From Hexactinellida sp. DTS-2022 (taxonomy: Eukaryota; Porifera; Hexactinellida): a DNA stretch of 64,000 nucleotides. The notes below the pieces were generated by a model. It saw only the letters and a list, made by a program, of their open reading frames with translations, ran no database searches and was not told where the DNA came from. The position numbers and the translations under genes were made by a program. Shown in pieces: positions 1 through 11,606 of the stretch. Within the stretch, counting starts at the first letter, position 1; the number at the start of each line of letters is the position of its first letter. The stretch covers positions 2,450,001 through 2,514,000 of the forward strand of contig JAPNXP010000016.1 of the NCBI GenBank assembly GCA_028753945.1, in the 5' to 3' direction.

Positions 1-196
1 ATTAATGCAATGTTTCCCAGTTAAATATTTGGTCCCCTAGTGAAATATATCATATGCATAATATAAATAATATCACTACGTATCCCAGTTAATTTAATAT
101 CACTAATATCATTGATAGTGTGGCTGGTTACAACAGTCTATTGAACTTTTTGTTGAAACACTTGTAAATAATTTGGGGTAATTGTGTTAACATGTT

Positions 197-585
197 TTTA
201 ATTATGCCTACGCGATCATTAAGGCAATTAACACAAGTGATATTGTGTAAGAAACTGGTAACAGTTACAGACTTTAAATTTGGCATGGAGGTGGGAAATA
301 CTGTATCTAGAAACAAGTTTAAATATCTAAGAAAAATATTCACATTTTCCATCCCAAAAGGTGACAAAACTAATAGCCAATTAAATTCTAGGGTTGTCCC
401 AGTATGGATTCAGCTAGAATTAAATTAACATAAATTGATTTTGTTAAGTGTGCATTATAGAATGCCTATCTGAGACTGTAATTTAATTGGGCGAGAATAA
501 ATTCATACATCCAATCAGTTATTTGTGTTCTGTCTGTCTAGCCATACATTTCTAACAATCCATTGTGTCTATTTGATATCCAATT
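197..585 (+). mobile_element. Helitron-like repeat fragment
   Basis: This stretch shares long near-identical blocks with 13,980-14,345 (for example the segment around 'acagacttgaaatttggca' and 'ctagaaacaagttctaat'), and in part with 44,990-45,082. At the other copies the family starts with a TCTTATATATTAAA-type 5' end and a TGTT-rich run, which is how many animal non-autonomous Helitrons begin. The 5' end is missing here. Short ORFs within it are not conserved between copies. Confidence 0.5.
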
Positions 586-1082
586 ATTGTGTCATCTGAT
601 ATCCAATTAATTACTGTTTAGTGTCTCAGTACCAAGAATTATTATGAAGTTGTATAATGTATACCAGTTTAGTAAAATTTTACAAATGTTTCCTATGTAT
701 TTAAACAACAGATGTTATTATGTGATATGCCCAGAGTATTGTACCATGAAAGGATTTGTTGGAAAGTATATACCAAGAGGTCGATCAGTCCTCTTGGCTC
801 AATAAGCCTATGAGCTGAATATGATTGAACTCAAAGCAACCATTTTAAATTGTTATAGAATTAACATAAGCATGGTTCGTTACGTAAATCAGGATAAACC
901 TAATTATGATTCACATTCCATACCGCCCTTCCCTGGTAACGTTAGTAACAATTACATTGTACCTGTGATAAAACAATGAAATGACATTTTGCACTAATAA
1001 TGTAGTGCCCAAAACCTATACTTATGAGTATAAACTGGGAAACATCCAATCTTGATTGTACTGCAAGGAGAGATATAATGAG

Positions 1083-1604
1083 TCAGAATTTCCTCTCAGT
1101 ATTATTAGCTAAGGAATTACACGAGAATCCATCAGAGTCAATAGGCTTATAGGGAGCAATAGTGGGAGAATGTAGGTTCAGAGGTCCAATCAGATTTTCC
1201 GCTCCTTCGTTAGGCCTATTAATGATCTGCTGAGTGTAACAAGCAGGTGTATATGAATGAGTGTAATAAGCAGGTATATATGAATGAGTGTAATGAGCAG
1301 GTATATATGAATCAGTGTAATAAGCAGGTGTATATGAATATACTAGCTGACTCGGGAAATAATGTTGTACAGAATGATGGGGTTCAATTTGCTCTGAGTG
1401 CCGTATAGGAATTTGCATAGGGTTCCACTGTCCGATTATAATGGGAGGAAATACCCCATTACTGGATGGGTGTGGGGCGATTTGTATTGGATGACCACTT
1501 GGAAGATATGGGGAGTAAGGCTCGATAAATTCAGAGTGTTTAATTCCAATTTTGTTAATTTCGTAGTCTCCTTCTGAGTAGGTACGTGCTGCGTTATCAG
1601 ACAT
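1083..1604 (-). CDS. Tyr/Pro-rich small protein with 9-residue tandem repeats
   Basis: This 173-residue ORF opens with ATG and has no transmembrane segment or signal peptide. Residues ~90-128 hold four copies of a 9-residue unit of the type YTHSYIPAY, encoded by a 27-bp minisatellite at about 1,230-1,340. The rest is rich in Pro, Tyr, His and Ser with no recognisable domain. The open frame is long for DNA this AT-rich, and the repeat is a multiple of three, so coding is plausible. I recognise no family. It could be an exon of a larger gene or a low-complexity secreted or structural protein lacking its signal exon. Confidence 0.5.
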   Translation of the reverse strand: MSDNAARTYSEGDYEINKIGIKHSEFIEPYSPYLPSGHPIQIAPHPSSNGVFPPIIIGQWNPMQIPIRHSEQIEPHHSVQHYFPSQLVYSYTPAYYTDSYIPAHYTHSYIPAYYTHSYTPACYTQQIINRPNEGAENLIGPLNLHSPTIAPYKPIDSDGFSCNSLANNTERKF

Positions 1605-4282
1605 TGTTAGTTAACAAGAATCTTTGTTTGTTTAATAAAGCAAATTTCAGGTTATTTATAGGTTTAGAGATACTACTTTCAATATGATAATATGATCTAA
1701 TTTTAAAATCGAAATTAAATAAGATATTTCTAGAATCAACTTATATAGGTAACAGTATGCAAGATACGTAGTTTTACATGTAGATGGAAATTAATCATTT
1801 TCATTTTATTTAATTATAGATTAGTTGTGTTGTGTAGTAATCATATTATTGTAATTATAAATAATTATCAGAATTTTTACTACTTGAACTTGACTCAGGT
1901 TATCAAAAATCTGTGATTGATAGACAGATAAATTTATTCTTATACAAGTTGTTTAGACCCCTATAAGCGTAATTGTCTTTGGTTGTGAATCTAACCATAA
2001 AATCATTTTATATATTATATATCACGTATTTGGTATAATTAGATTAATTGTAACTCGCCAGATAATATTTTTAAAATAAATATAATGACAAAATTGTAGC
2101 TACAAACTATAACTAATCTTATTTTCTGATTATTTTTCCAGACGATAAGAACATTTGTATCAGGAATTTATCCCCTGTATGTATCGACACGAGAAATACA
2201 AGTGTTGTTTTCATTCATCAAAATATTCTGAGGTTTTTCAAATGTTGCATAATAAAACCTAATAGCTTTAATTAACCAACCATATTACTGATAGCATTAA
2301 CTATTAGCCAGGTGCTGTAGTGTACATTGACAAGAGTGCAAATAGTTCAACCAATTAACAAACCTAAATAATTAGATGTATCAATATAACCTCAGAATTT
2401 ATATATAAATCTTTTTTCTATAGAAAGAACAGAGAACACTGTCACACACGATAAACCTCCTTAGTATAAATATAATCAGAAAACTACGTATAAGAGCAAG
2501 TAATAAATTTAACTACTGGGATATCACGAATATATACATTTAATTATTAGCAAGTTAAACTCAATAAAAACGGATTCTTATAAAGGGAAAAAATTGTAAA
2601 ATGATTTGCAATGTCAGGTCGCCTCATTGTGAAATGAAAGCAAATATAAAATTCCAATGTACTTGCATCAGGGCATCTTAAATTAGCAATAAATTGATAT
2701 TACTGTAGTTAATAATATTATTTAGAGAGTAAATGATGAACTAATTAGTTCAACTGTTATCTAAAACTATTATTAATATGTTAAATGACTCGTAAACATA
2801 ATGACAAGAATAAAATTATTATACAAAGAATAATCTATAATTATAATGCTTACTTTCCACTTCAAAGCCAAGTTGAGAATATAATACGTGACTCCACTTG
2901 GAAATTTTTTTCACATATTACAAAAAATATGTTCTTAGTTACTTACAGAAGATCTAATTTAGGGAATTTTCCTCTTAGTCGGAAACATTAATATCAATTC
3001 CAATATAATCTTGTTATTAAAAAAAGTAATCAGGCCCATGTCATGAGGTTAAAATTACCCTTAGTATAAGCCTGTATTAATTAATACGTAGAGAAAAGCA
3101 AGCTACTAGTCTGACATAACAAGACCACACGAAATAGATTGTTAGCCATTTAAGTAGAATATCGAATATTTATAGCGAAGGTAATATTATTCCGAATGAT
3201 TTTAGAATAATATTTGCAGTGCAACATGAGGTTGGTTGGTACAGTGGAATTTCGATTATCCGAATTACAATTATACGAACACACCTGGTTGGTCTCAATG
3301 TTTTAATTCCTAAATTAGTTTAGCCATAAATATCCGAACCGTAGATTAGCACAAAAATTCCCTTAAACTCAAATATACAGATCGGGGTAAATTAGTGGTC
3401 AATTAGAATTGTACTCTACACGTAATACTTTATTTAATGCAACTAATATTGGATGTTTATTAAGCCACAGTATGTTATAGAGTTTATAATGAAAATAATA
3501 TATTACGTAGTAAAGTATAGTCAAGTTGGTAAGAGAGTGATTAGTAGAATAATCGTTTACTAAATGATTTAACAACAGGAGTTATTTTGGTTAGATTTTA
3601 GAATCTAGATGGTATTTACGTAAATTTATGGTGTAGGAATCCAATAACTGACAATATTAATTATCAGCTGAATTATAGTAAGTTCAAAGAATTGAGGAAA
3701 AATATGATTTGTAATTAAATGAATATACAAATATTTAATGTACACGTATATTTATTCGTCACAGACTAGTGTAATACTAACTAGGATGTAATTACTTTCT
3801 TAACTTATTTCAATATATAAAGTTAATTTAGATACAATAAATTCATGACATAGTATATAGTAAAAGTAATTAAAATATTTAGTAGAGTTTAGATAACAAA
3901 TTATAATCGAACTCAACTTTCATTTGGAAATAGGAAGTCGGAAAAGAAGGAAATTAACAAACATTTTGTTTTAATCAATTCATTAACAATTCATAACTCA
4001 ACAAAAACTATTTTCTAAATATAAGTAAAATAGGTTTTATGTCATACTCCTTGTTTGGAAATTTTAGAAATTAAATCATTTTTCTGAGTAAAGATTAATA
4101 AGATGAATAATTTATAGTGCAGGTATCTCATTATAATATTCCATAAGTTGTGCTTTAATGCCTGTACAAACACTAACTTTATACAATAGATATTAATTAA
4201 TTCAATATATATATAGTTGTATTAATATGGGATCACAAAATGGGTAGTAAGCCCTAGTGACGATACAAACTCAATAATAATA

Positions 4283-4463
4283 CAGTGTATTCGCGTAATA
4301 ACAAGTCGCATTTTGTACAAAATTTGCTTGCTAACAGGCGAATTTGCTTTTAGAGGAACATAATTAACATTAAATGTTCGCTTGGGGACTGAAAATAACT
4401 TGCAAATAGAGCAATAATAATGTTATAACTTATAAGAGCAATTACTATCAGGCGAACATCACT
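4283..4463. mobile_element. MITE, family with GTTCGCGTAATAGCAAG ends
   Basis: The ends are inverted and begin CAGTGTATTCGCGTAATA and finish with GGCGAACATCACT. The interior (tcgcattttg.acaaaatttgcttgctaa, gggactgaaaata) recurs at 42,707-42,856 and 44,777-44,928. The length (~180 bp) and absence of an ORF make it non-autonomous. Confidence 0.6.
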
Positions 4464-5068
4464 ATAAGGGATTTTAAGTTACTTTACTAATGTCATAAAT
4501 TTACCTAAAATAATCAATAAGTGCAATAAAGCTCTCAAGACAATTAAATAGTAAAATATCTTTGAAATCAGGAAAAGTTATACTGTTTAGAGCAAATCAT
4601 TTTACTGTCTATGACAAATAATGTTATGCTTGCAAGTTATTTAGCGCGTGATATACAGCAACACAAAAGGTTCATAAAAGTGTAATTATAAATTCTCCTT
4701 TGGCAGAATTATTATATTAGCATTTGCATTGAATAAGTGATTAGAAATCATATCATAGGAATTACGCAAAACCAAACAACCAAACAAACATAACATGTAT
4801 ATACGTACGTATTACTATCAAAATGCAGGTTCGGTTACATTCAAAATAAAATATAATTTCTTCATAATATTACATTACTATTTATTATAAAAAGCTAGAA
4901 GGCAATACTTTAACTATAGTAACTATGGATAAGTGTATATAAGTGTATCACTATTAGTTAGAATAAACCGATAAGTTAGAATAAACCGGTTTCGACTATA
5001 AATTATATTAAAATTTGCAAATACCATGGATAGTAGTTAGAAATAAATAACAGATATTTGTGAGATAT

Positions 5069-5237
5069 CTTATATGTAGACCGTCTAGAAATAGACCAGG
5101 TTTTATTCCCTATGCATTAGTATTACCCATAAAAAGCAGGGCAAGTGGTCTACAGAATTTATAGACGGTCTACAAATTTTTGGCTTATTTGTATGGGCTT
5201 TTATAGACCGTCTATTTCTAGACGGTCTACATATAAG
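5069..5237. repeat. Foldback element with tagaccgtcta arms
   Basis: A 28-bp left arm (5,069-5,096, cttatatgtagaccgtctag...) is repeated in inverse orientation at 5,210-5,237. Two further copies of the core gaccgtct lie inside. It could form a long hairpin about 350 bp upstream of the TRIM gene start. Confidence 0.75.
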
Positions 5238-5594
5238 GATGCTCGATATTTGTAGACTATCCAATTACGCTACATTCTTTCTGTTACTGAATACAAAAGA
5301 CCATTACACAATATTAAATACCAATTAATTAATAAACTATTCAAGAGTATTAAATTCCTGAAATAGTTTTAATCTCATTAATTTATTGGGTGTAAATATC
5401 ACAACAATGTATCTATTTCATTGTGGTGTATTATCAAATTGAAATAATGTCCCAAATTAATAATAGTCTTTATTGGTAGAAAATCTCTATAATACATAAT
5501 ACCAGACGTGTGAAAAACAAAGTTGTAATAAGAAAAGCGTATAAATACTAATTAAACAAATTAATCCAATATTTGATAATTATTGAGAGCTAAT

Positions 5595-7400
5595 ATGGAG
5601 ATCGCTTTAGGGGAATTACAATTTGGTAAATTGCTAGCAAGTTGTGTTCAATGTGAACATTTTTCTGACACAACTAAATTACTCCCTTGCAGTCACATAT
5701 TGTGTGTAGACTGCTATAAAGAATTGGGAAGTCTGGATACCTGTATATGTCCACAATGCGGTCATTATATCAGAGAAAACGAATTTGTTGAAGATAATTA
5801 TTTCGCAGAGCTTTTCATTAAATCTGAAGGGATTTTGGATAAACTGAATGCAAACGAAATTTGTTCAAAATGCCAGCATTTAACATCGAGTACGTACTGT
5901 ATTACCTGCGATAACTTTCTATGTTCAGTGGACTTTCATTTAGAGCACAAACAAAATGGAGATTTATACCAACACGATTATATCTGCGTTAATAATAAGA
6001 AAAACGGGAAAGGAGAGGATAATAATGTGCTGCGAGATATTTTCATAAAATCAAACGATCAAAGGAAAAGCGATAAAATCAACAATTTATACCAAGACCT
6101 GTCTGTTTACGAACAGTTATTAGAAATATGGAAAAGTAGATTTAGAAACATAGAATTAAGTTTAGAAGAAACAAACCGACTTGAATTAAACTGCATTAAT
6201 GAAGTTAATAAGTACTACGGGAAAATAATAGATAAAGCGAGAGAGGCAATGGTACAACAATCCAAGAATATAACAAGTTATTATGAAGGGGAACGCAATA
6301 AATTTGCTACTAAATTAGGTCAAACAAGTCGGTTTGTTCAGAAACTCGAACAAACCAAAGGTTTGATTGATATTTACATAGAATTCTCTGACACATACGA
6401 ATTAATTGATAAAAGCTCAGCATTGATTGGTCGCCTCGAGAGAATCGGGAAAGAAATTGTTGAAACAAAATGGGAATATCCAGATATTGTCCCGCTAAAA
6501 TTCAAGAAAAATAAAGTTCGCGAAATCACGAGTAAATTCGGTGTTCTGAATCAATACAGAAACTTTCAAAGTACTTTTTATCCACAAATATCTTTTGGAA
6601 GTTATGGCAACAAACAAGGACAATTCAAAGTTTTACAAGACGTTGCAATCTACAAAGACAAAACACTATTTATACTCGACAGTGGAAATAAGTGTGTAAA
6701 CGCGTTCTCAACAAACGGGCAGTTTCTATTCAAATTCGGTTCACACGGTATAAGGTCATGCCAGTTCCAAGATCCGCGGTATATCACAGTGCATGAGGAT
6801 TATATTTACGTTAGTGATTCTGGGAAATGCGATGTCCAAATATTTAGCTGCCTAGATGGGTGCTATGTTGGGAAATTAGGAATTAAAGGCAATCATTTAG
6901 GCCTTCTAGCATCTCCACATGGAATAGCAGTCTCAAAGAAAAACAATAAAATATTCGTTGTTGACAGACCCAAGCAAAGTATCAAGGTGTACTCACCTAG
7001 TTATGAGTTCCTATCTGAAATATGCAAGGGTTATCTCTTAGAACCGTGTGACATAACAATTGGGTCTAATGGCAACATATTTGTTCTAGATTGTTCTAAC
7101 AAGTGTGTTCATGTATTCGATGAAAATGGGAAACTTTTACTAGAATTCGGAAAGCTAGGAGAAAACCAGGAATTAGTTAACCCGTGCTACTTAACAGTGG
7201 ACAGTCAACACCATTTGATAGTCAGTGACAGAATTGGGAATAAGATTTGTGTGTACACACAACAAGGAGAGTTTGTAAATTCTTTTGGAGGATTTGGAAG
7301 CCAACCTGGAAAAGTAAAGTTTGCGAATGGAATAGCAGTTGATTCGGACGGAAATATCTTCGTTTGTGACACCGCAAATCATAGAATACAAAAGTTCTAA
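5595..7400 (+). CDS. TRIM-type RING/B-box/coiled-coil/NHL protein
   Basis: A 601-residue intronless gene. Residues 17-55 form a C3HC4 RING (CVQC, CSHILC, CPQC), typical of E3 ubiquitin ligases. Residues ~85-125 carry a variant B-box with CSKC, CITC and two later His residues. Residues ~155-290 are charged and helical, as in the TRIM coiled coil. From ~325 to the end I count six NHL repeats (for example NGNIFVLDCSNKCVHVFD), giving a six-bladed propeller. This is the TRIM2/3/71 architecture without the filamin domain, so the likely role is ubiquitin ligation with an RNA- or protein-binding propeller. ATG at 5,595 is chosen because the frame upstream has only a TTG. BBIP1 follows 124 bp downstream on the same strand. 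Confidence 0.93.
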   Translation: MEIALGELQFGKLLASCVQCEHFSDTTKLLPCSHILCVDCYKELGSLDTCICPQCGHYIRENEFVEDNYFAELFIKSEGILDKLNANEICSKCQHLTSSTYCITCDNFLCSVDFHLEHKQNGDLYQHDYICVNNKKNGKGEDNNVLRDIFIKSNDQRKSDKINNLYQDLSVYEQLLEIWKSRFRNIELSLEETNRLELNCINEVNKYYGKIIDKAREAMVQQSKNITSYYEGERNKFATKLGQTSRFVQKLEQTKGLIDIYIEFSDTYELIDKSSALIGRLERIGKEIVETKWEYPDIVPLKFKKNKVREITSKFGVLNQYRNFQSTFYPQISFGSYGNKQGQFKVLQDVAIYKDKTLFILDSGNKCVNAFSTNGQFLFKFGSHGIRSCQFQDPRYITVHEDYIYVSDSGKCDVQIFSCLDGCYVGKLGIKGNHLGLLASPHGIAVSKKNNKIFVVDRPKQSIKVYSPSYEFLSEICKGYLLEPCDITIGSNGNIFVLDCSNKCVHVFDENGKLLLEFGKLGENQELVNPCYLTVDSQHHLIVSDRIGNKICVYTQQGEFVNSFGGFGSQPGKVKFANGIAVDSDGNIFVCDTANHRIQKF

Positions 7401-7524
7401 CAATTATCTTAATTCATCCATATTATTATCGATTGTTGGCGTATTTATAATTAAACCACATTATGTTAATTAAAAACCTTAATACGCTAATTAAATATTA
7501 CAAATCTCTGTTTGTTGGCTTGAA

Positions 7525-7779
7525 ATGAGTGGATTTGATACGTTGGATTTTATTCTCCCGAAACACGGGTTTATTTACAATGAACAAACACCCAATATGG
7601 TATTATGTAAGCCGAAACTGCTACCTCTGAAATCTATCACACTTCAGAAGTTAGAAAGAATGCAAAAAGAGGCAGGAAAACAAGCGAAATTCCACACCGA
7701 AATTATGGCTCGACAAATCCTTGAAGCGCCAGATGACCTCCCAAACTGGTCTGGCAAAGAAGAAAACGAAAATAATTAA
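7525..7779 (+). CDS. BBIP1: BBSome-interacting protein 1 (BBIP10)
   Basis: An 84-residue protein. The central stretch [20 protein letters not shown] followed by ERMQ matches the diagnostic core of animal BBIP1, the smallest subunit of the BBSome, which carries membrane cargo to and from cilia. The length agrees with the family (about 70-95 residues). It is intronless, starts at ATG, and lies between the TRIM gene (same strand) and the 3' end of the ZFYVE26-like gene (opposite strand, stop 185 bp away). It implies a ciliated organism. Confidence 0.85.
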   Translation: MSGFDTLDFILPKHGFIYNEQTPNMVLCKPKLLPLKSITLQKLERMQKEAGKQAKFHTEIMARQILEAPDDLPNWSGKEENENN

Positions 7780-7963
7780 TTATTGATTATTTCCCCTATA
7801 TTATGTATACTAATTATGAACGATTAATTAATTATACAATTTAATTACTCAATAACAATAATAGCATTATAACAATTTAGTTCAATAGCGCACGAAACAT
7901 ATACAAATAATAATAACAAATATATTCTCAACAATTTGATGCTACAAACTAATAACAACCGAA

Positions 7964-8131
7964 TTATTTCCTAGCATGTTGCTGCAGGTATCTCTCACAT
8001 ATTTCCTTAATAGCATTGTCTCCTTTCTCGATAGCGAGCTCCCGTATCCGCTTAACTTCCTCTACCATGTTGTTCTTAACCGCAGCCAAATAAGCGTTAC
8101 GTAAACGCCCGAATTGTATGTTGACTTCGAC
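7964..8131 (-). CDS. ZFYVE26: ZFYVE26-like last exon
   Basis: It follows an acceptor ctaag and encodes 55 residues ending ...ICERYLQQHARK and TAA at 7,966-7,964. The run FGRLRNAYLAAVK corresponds to the human CCKLRSAYLIAVK segment near the C terminus. Phase 0 at the acceptor matches the preceding exon. Confidence 0.85.
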   Translation of the reverse strand, partial: VEVNIQFGRLRNAYLAAVKNNMVEEVKRIRELAIEKGDNAIKEICERYLQQHARK

Positions 8132-8559
8132 CTTAGAAACACGATTGTCAATTGGAATTTGATTAATAATATGAGTAATAAGAATATAATTGTAATTTGA
8201 CCCAAGGCCATGTTTGACCTTATAAACACACTTGGTACTTAATTGGAAATATATTACATAATTCAGTCAGGTTATTTTATTATGAAAATTCAAGAGAAAA
8301 TTGCGTTCATAGTAGAGAGACTTTATAATAAGCGAACTCAACTAAATGCAAACCCTATGTAAGTTGTTAAATTGGGACCATAGGGCTTGTTCATAATAAA
8401 ATGTTGTTCACAATAAGCAGACCTGACTGTATGCAATACTATTTAACAAAACATACTTTGCTTATGTCACAAATTAGCGCTCCAACAACCATCTCAGGAT
8501 CCTATAGAAATGAATAGAATAAAACACAATTAAATGTATTTGTTTGTGAATTAACTCAC
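8132..8559. other. ZFYVE26-like intron with a MITE
   Basis: This 428-bp intron holds a MITE at 8,264-8,429 and no gene. Confidence 0.7.
8264..8429. mobile_element. MITE, CAGTCAGG family
   Basis: Terminal inverted repeats run cagtcaggt...acctgactg. The interior (aataagcgaactcaact..atgcaaaccctatgtaagttg) recurs at 28,815-29,005 in inverse orientation and at 38,740-38,873. No ORF. Confidence 0.75.
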
Positions 8560-8739
8560 AAGATTAGCAACAGGGACTTCTTTAATTCCGTTAATAACGA
8601 CTTGATCTCTCTCTGTGTCCGTTATTTTGTAACATTTAGAATATAACTGTAGAGTCTCTTTCAAGTCATCCGACCGCTTAGCTAACAACAAACTAACGGC
8701 TGCTTCGGAGAACACGTCACAGGGCACCAACCGGAATGT
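8560..8739 (-). CDS. ZFYVE26: ZFYVE26-like exon
   Basis: Sixty codons, acceptor tatag and donor GTGAGT, phase 0 at both ends. It encodes TFRLVPCDVFSEAAVSLLLA and continues into a helical stretch ending in EVPVANL. This aligns with the penultimate alpha-helical segment of ZFYVE26 (FRVLQDFQLDAAM in human). Confidence 0.85.
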
Positions 8740-8786
8740 CTATACGATTTAACGAGACATTTAGATAAATAACAATATAGAATCCT

Positions 8787-8940
8787 TATATAGAGCTGAG
8801 CTCTAGTAGAGTTCAGATTTTTTCCCATACTAAAAGGCCAGGCTTACTTTCTAAAGGTCAATTTCAAACTCTGGGGAAACTGACCTTTCTCAGTGCCTGA
8901 ATACACATACTGAAAAACTGAACTACTAGAGCTGTATATA
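8787..8940. mobile_element. MITE with tatatagagct ends
   Basis: The left end (tatatagagctgagctctag, then tagagttcag) is mirrored by the right end (ctgaactactagagctgtat, then ata). It is 154 bp, with no coding capacity, inside the intron that also carries the genes at 9,483 and 10,427. Confidence 0.65.
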
Positions 8941-9482
8941 AGTTATTTGAATAACAATATAGTCAGGTTCTGTAATTATGAACATTAATGGACCAAAAAT
9001 TGTGTTATTCCAAATCATCAGTAAATATCGGTCAATAAGTTATCGCTAAGTTGCCGAGTGAAAGTTAATTGAATTTCAATTTAAAGTGAAAATGAAAGTA
9101 TTTTTTTTTCTATTTATACCTTGGATCCCAGGGCATCCTTAGTTATGATTAAACACTGTTTAAAATCGCAGGACAAATATGCCCATTATATTATATTATA
9201 GGGTCCATGTATTAAAGATGCTCACGAAATTAGTGAGAATTTTAACTTTCAAAGAACACTTCACAGTGTATCATTATCAAACGGATTATTTAAACATTTA
9301 AAGGAGCCATTAAAGGTCTTGCCAGGGTGAAATATAATATACTATCCAAATTGTGATATTCTAGACAGATTTAAATACCTTCAATAAACTTTAAGTATTG
9401 ATTTTAGCAAAGTAGGCATTTGAAAAGACAAATATAAATAATGTAATAATATCTTTAATACAAAAATGAAAAAAATCTTACA

Positions 9483-10010
9483 ATGGTTCCAAGTGATGCA
9501 ATTAAGTTCACAATACTTTGCTTATTTGTTTGTACAATAATAGGAGCTGTGGTATTAGAATTTTTCTCCAGGTTTCAATCAAACAATTCACCAATTCGTA
9601 TTGATAAGATCCCAATTAACATTGAGACACCGGTTCAATTCGACATTGAAAATGACTGTCCATACCAAATCTTTTTTTTACCATCCTATCTATACATTAA
9701 CTTTAATGTGGACTCTCACTCCTCAACGGGAGTAACTCTATCGTTCTATGACGAGTTAGAAAATGGTGAGTATATGAACAGGGTAGATACTTGCTATGCC
9801 CGGCCAGGGAAATCCTGTGTACTCCAAGTACAGAAAGCTGAATACCTCGTAGCCAATGCTGAAAAGATTATCAAAGAGAAAAGTACCACTGACAGTACAG
9901 GAAAATTGTTCTGGACCTGTCAAATACAATATTCCTATGTTTCTCCAATTACAACAACGGCTGTAATATTTATTATAGCACTTGTTTTAGACTATTTTGG
10001 TTTTCATTAA
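9483..10010 (+). CDS. Two-span membrane protein, four-cysteine ectodomain
   Basis: A 175-residue intronless gene nested antisense in a ZFYVE26-like intron. Segment 8-28 is hydrophobic (signal anchor), residues ~30-150 form an ectodomain, and 152-172 is a second membrane segment with almost no tail after it. The ectodomain has DCP (Cys59), TLSFYDEL, DTCYARPGKSC (Cys104, Cys112) and FWTC (Cys146). The same CP / C-x7-C / WxC arrangement recurs in five other genes of this window. An AATAAA lies about 40 bp after the stop. I recognise no named family. The pattern suggests two disulfides and a beta-sandwich-like fold, which is inference. Confidence 0.8.
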   Translation: MVPSDAIKFTILCLFVCTIIGAVVLEFFSRFQSNNSPIRIDKIPINIETPVQFDIENDCPYQIFFLPSYLYINFNVDSHSSTGVTLSFYDELENGEYMNRVDTCYARPGKSCVLQVQKAEYLVANAEKIIKEKSTTDSTGKLFWTCQIQYSYVSPITTTAVIFIIALVLDYFGFH

Positions 10011-10426
10011 AAGCATTGTAATAGTTGTTGCCGTATTTTTTAAATGTAATAAAGTAAAAAATTATATTGTTTATAAATTAAATCAATTAAATGTGAATTT
10101 CGGCCGAATTTTTATCCAAATTTATTACAATTAATTCAAATAAACAGAAAGCATTTTGATAGCGAAAACATAATTAAATTTTTTTATTTACATCAACCGA
10201 TCAAACCGCATTCAAATAGCTTATTCACTGAAATTATAATTATAAATATAAACCCTATTTAACATAAGCAAGCACATCGTATAATACAATTCTATAGGAA
10301 TACAATGAACAGCTACAAAGCATAAAATCACAAGACATAGAGATATTATATACATAACTTCATATACATATAGTAATGAGAATATACACATAGTATATAA
10401 TATAATTAATAAGTGTATATTCGTAC

Positions 10427-11137
10427 ATGCTTTCCAAGCTAAAAATCTGTGTAAATCAAATCAGAATGGGTAAGAAAATAACAATCTCTATATGGGTTAT
10501 TTCAGTGGCTTGTGTGCTAATAGGAATAGCAAGTATTATTATTATTATGCTAGCCAAGATAAGTGAACAGTCTCCTATTGAATACCACGCAAGCGTTTTG
10601 GAAAATGGAATAACACAATTGCAATTCAAAACCAGTAATTGTCCTAGAGTATCCTATTTCTATTCAAACCCGACAGAACACACATTGTATATCAGAATTA
10701 TTCCAAACTCTTTATCTATAGCAGGCATCACACTATCTCTATTCAAGGAATTGATTAACAATAAAACTTTTCACGGTCGCTTAGCTTCTTGTTTCGCAAT
10801 ACCAAATTCACAGTGCTCAATTCAAATACCGAAAAATGTGTTGTTTTACGCTATAGTAAAAGCAGATTCTAATATGGACGATACAGTAGATACAGTGCTA
10901 TTCAGATGGGAGTGTTTGTACACAAAAAATGTTCCGTTAATAACAGGAGTAGTATTCCTATCGGTTAGTATGGTTATACTGCTTATAATTGTGACTTGTA
11001 TATGCTCAAAGGACCGTATAGTAAATGTGCTCACGAAAATAGTGGGAATGTTAAATGAGAGCTTAAACAAAGATTTCAAGACTCCAGTTCAACTAACATT
11101 AGATGAGATGCTATACACTGAATCGATTCATCAATGA
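10427..11137 (+). CDS. Two-span membrane protein, four-cysteine ectodomain
   Basis: This 236-residue relative of the neighbouring gene lies 416 bp downstream on the same strand. Membrane segments lie at 19-43 and 171-193. The ectodomain repeats the signature with NCP (Cys72), ITLSLFKEL, SCFAIPNSQC (Cys122, Cys130) and RWEC (Cys163). It differs in having a ~43-residue cytosolic tail (DRIVNVLTKIVGMLNESL..) and a longer N terminus. Met14 (MGKK) is an alternative start. Function unknown. Confidence 0.8.
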   Translation: MLSKLKICVNQIRMGKKITISIWVISVACVLIGIASIIIIMLAKISEQSPIEYHASVLENGITQLQFKTSNCPRVSYFYSNPTEHTLYIRIIPNSLSIAGITLSLFKELINNKTFHGRLASCFAIPNSQCSIQIPKNVLFYAIVKADSNMDDTVDTVLFRWECLYTKNVPLITGVVFLSVSMVILLIIVTCICSKDRIVNVLTKIVGMLNESLNKDFKTPVQLTLDEMLYTESIHQ

Positions 11138-11237
11138 TAATTAGCAAATAAAATATACTTATTTTTGTTCCCCATGTTAGAGTAGCAAAATTTATATTAT
11201 ATAAATGAGCAAATATTTATGACACTTTAATTCTTAC

Positions 11238-11282
11238 CTTTATAATTTGTAGCATTAACTCTTTATTTCCAGCAACAATAAC
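11238..11282 (-). CDS. ZFYVE26: ZFYVE26-like 45-nt micro-exon
   Basis: Fifteen codons (VIVAGNKELMLQIIK) between acceptor tttgtag and donor GTAAGA, phase 0 on both sides. It aligns with KVMLGGKNVEDGF of human ZFYVE26 and connects the exons at 11,903 and 8,560 without a frame break. Confidence 0.8.
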
Positions 11283-11606
11283 CTACAAACAACACAGTTA
11301 TTAATATTTAGCAATTCCATACATTTAGCCCGTTAGACAGTTATCGATTGTATCAATTATTTACATCTGTTTGTTACGGGCGTTTCAAATCTTTCGCTAG
11401 GATTTACTGTCCTCGCTTATACATTAGATATATTATATGTTGAAATTTTATGGCTAAGTAGACTGAACAATGTCCTAATGATTGGTCTTTTATAGTAGAT
11501 GGCGGATATAAGAACACCGGTTATAAGAACATTCTACTGGAAAAACGGTTGCCATATACCCTATATTATTTATGCCGGTTATAAGTATACATTGTATAAT
11601 ATAATT

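Larger units (their letters stand above)
1605..5594. other. AT-rich intergenic stretch
   Basis: About 4 kb without a convincing gene. It holds a solitary pogo-type end near 3,241 (cagtggaatttcgattatcc), a MITE at 4,283-4,463 and a foldback element at 5,069-5,237. The 68-codon ORF at 2,785 has random-looking composition. Confidence 0.6.

Noticed and set aside
2785..2991. 68-codon ORF
   Set aside because: AT-driven composition, no domain, no conserved copy.
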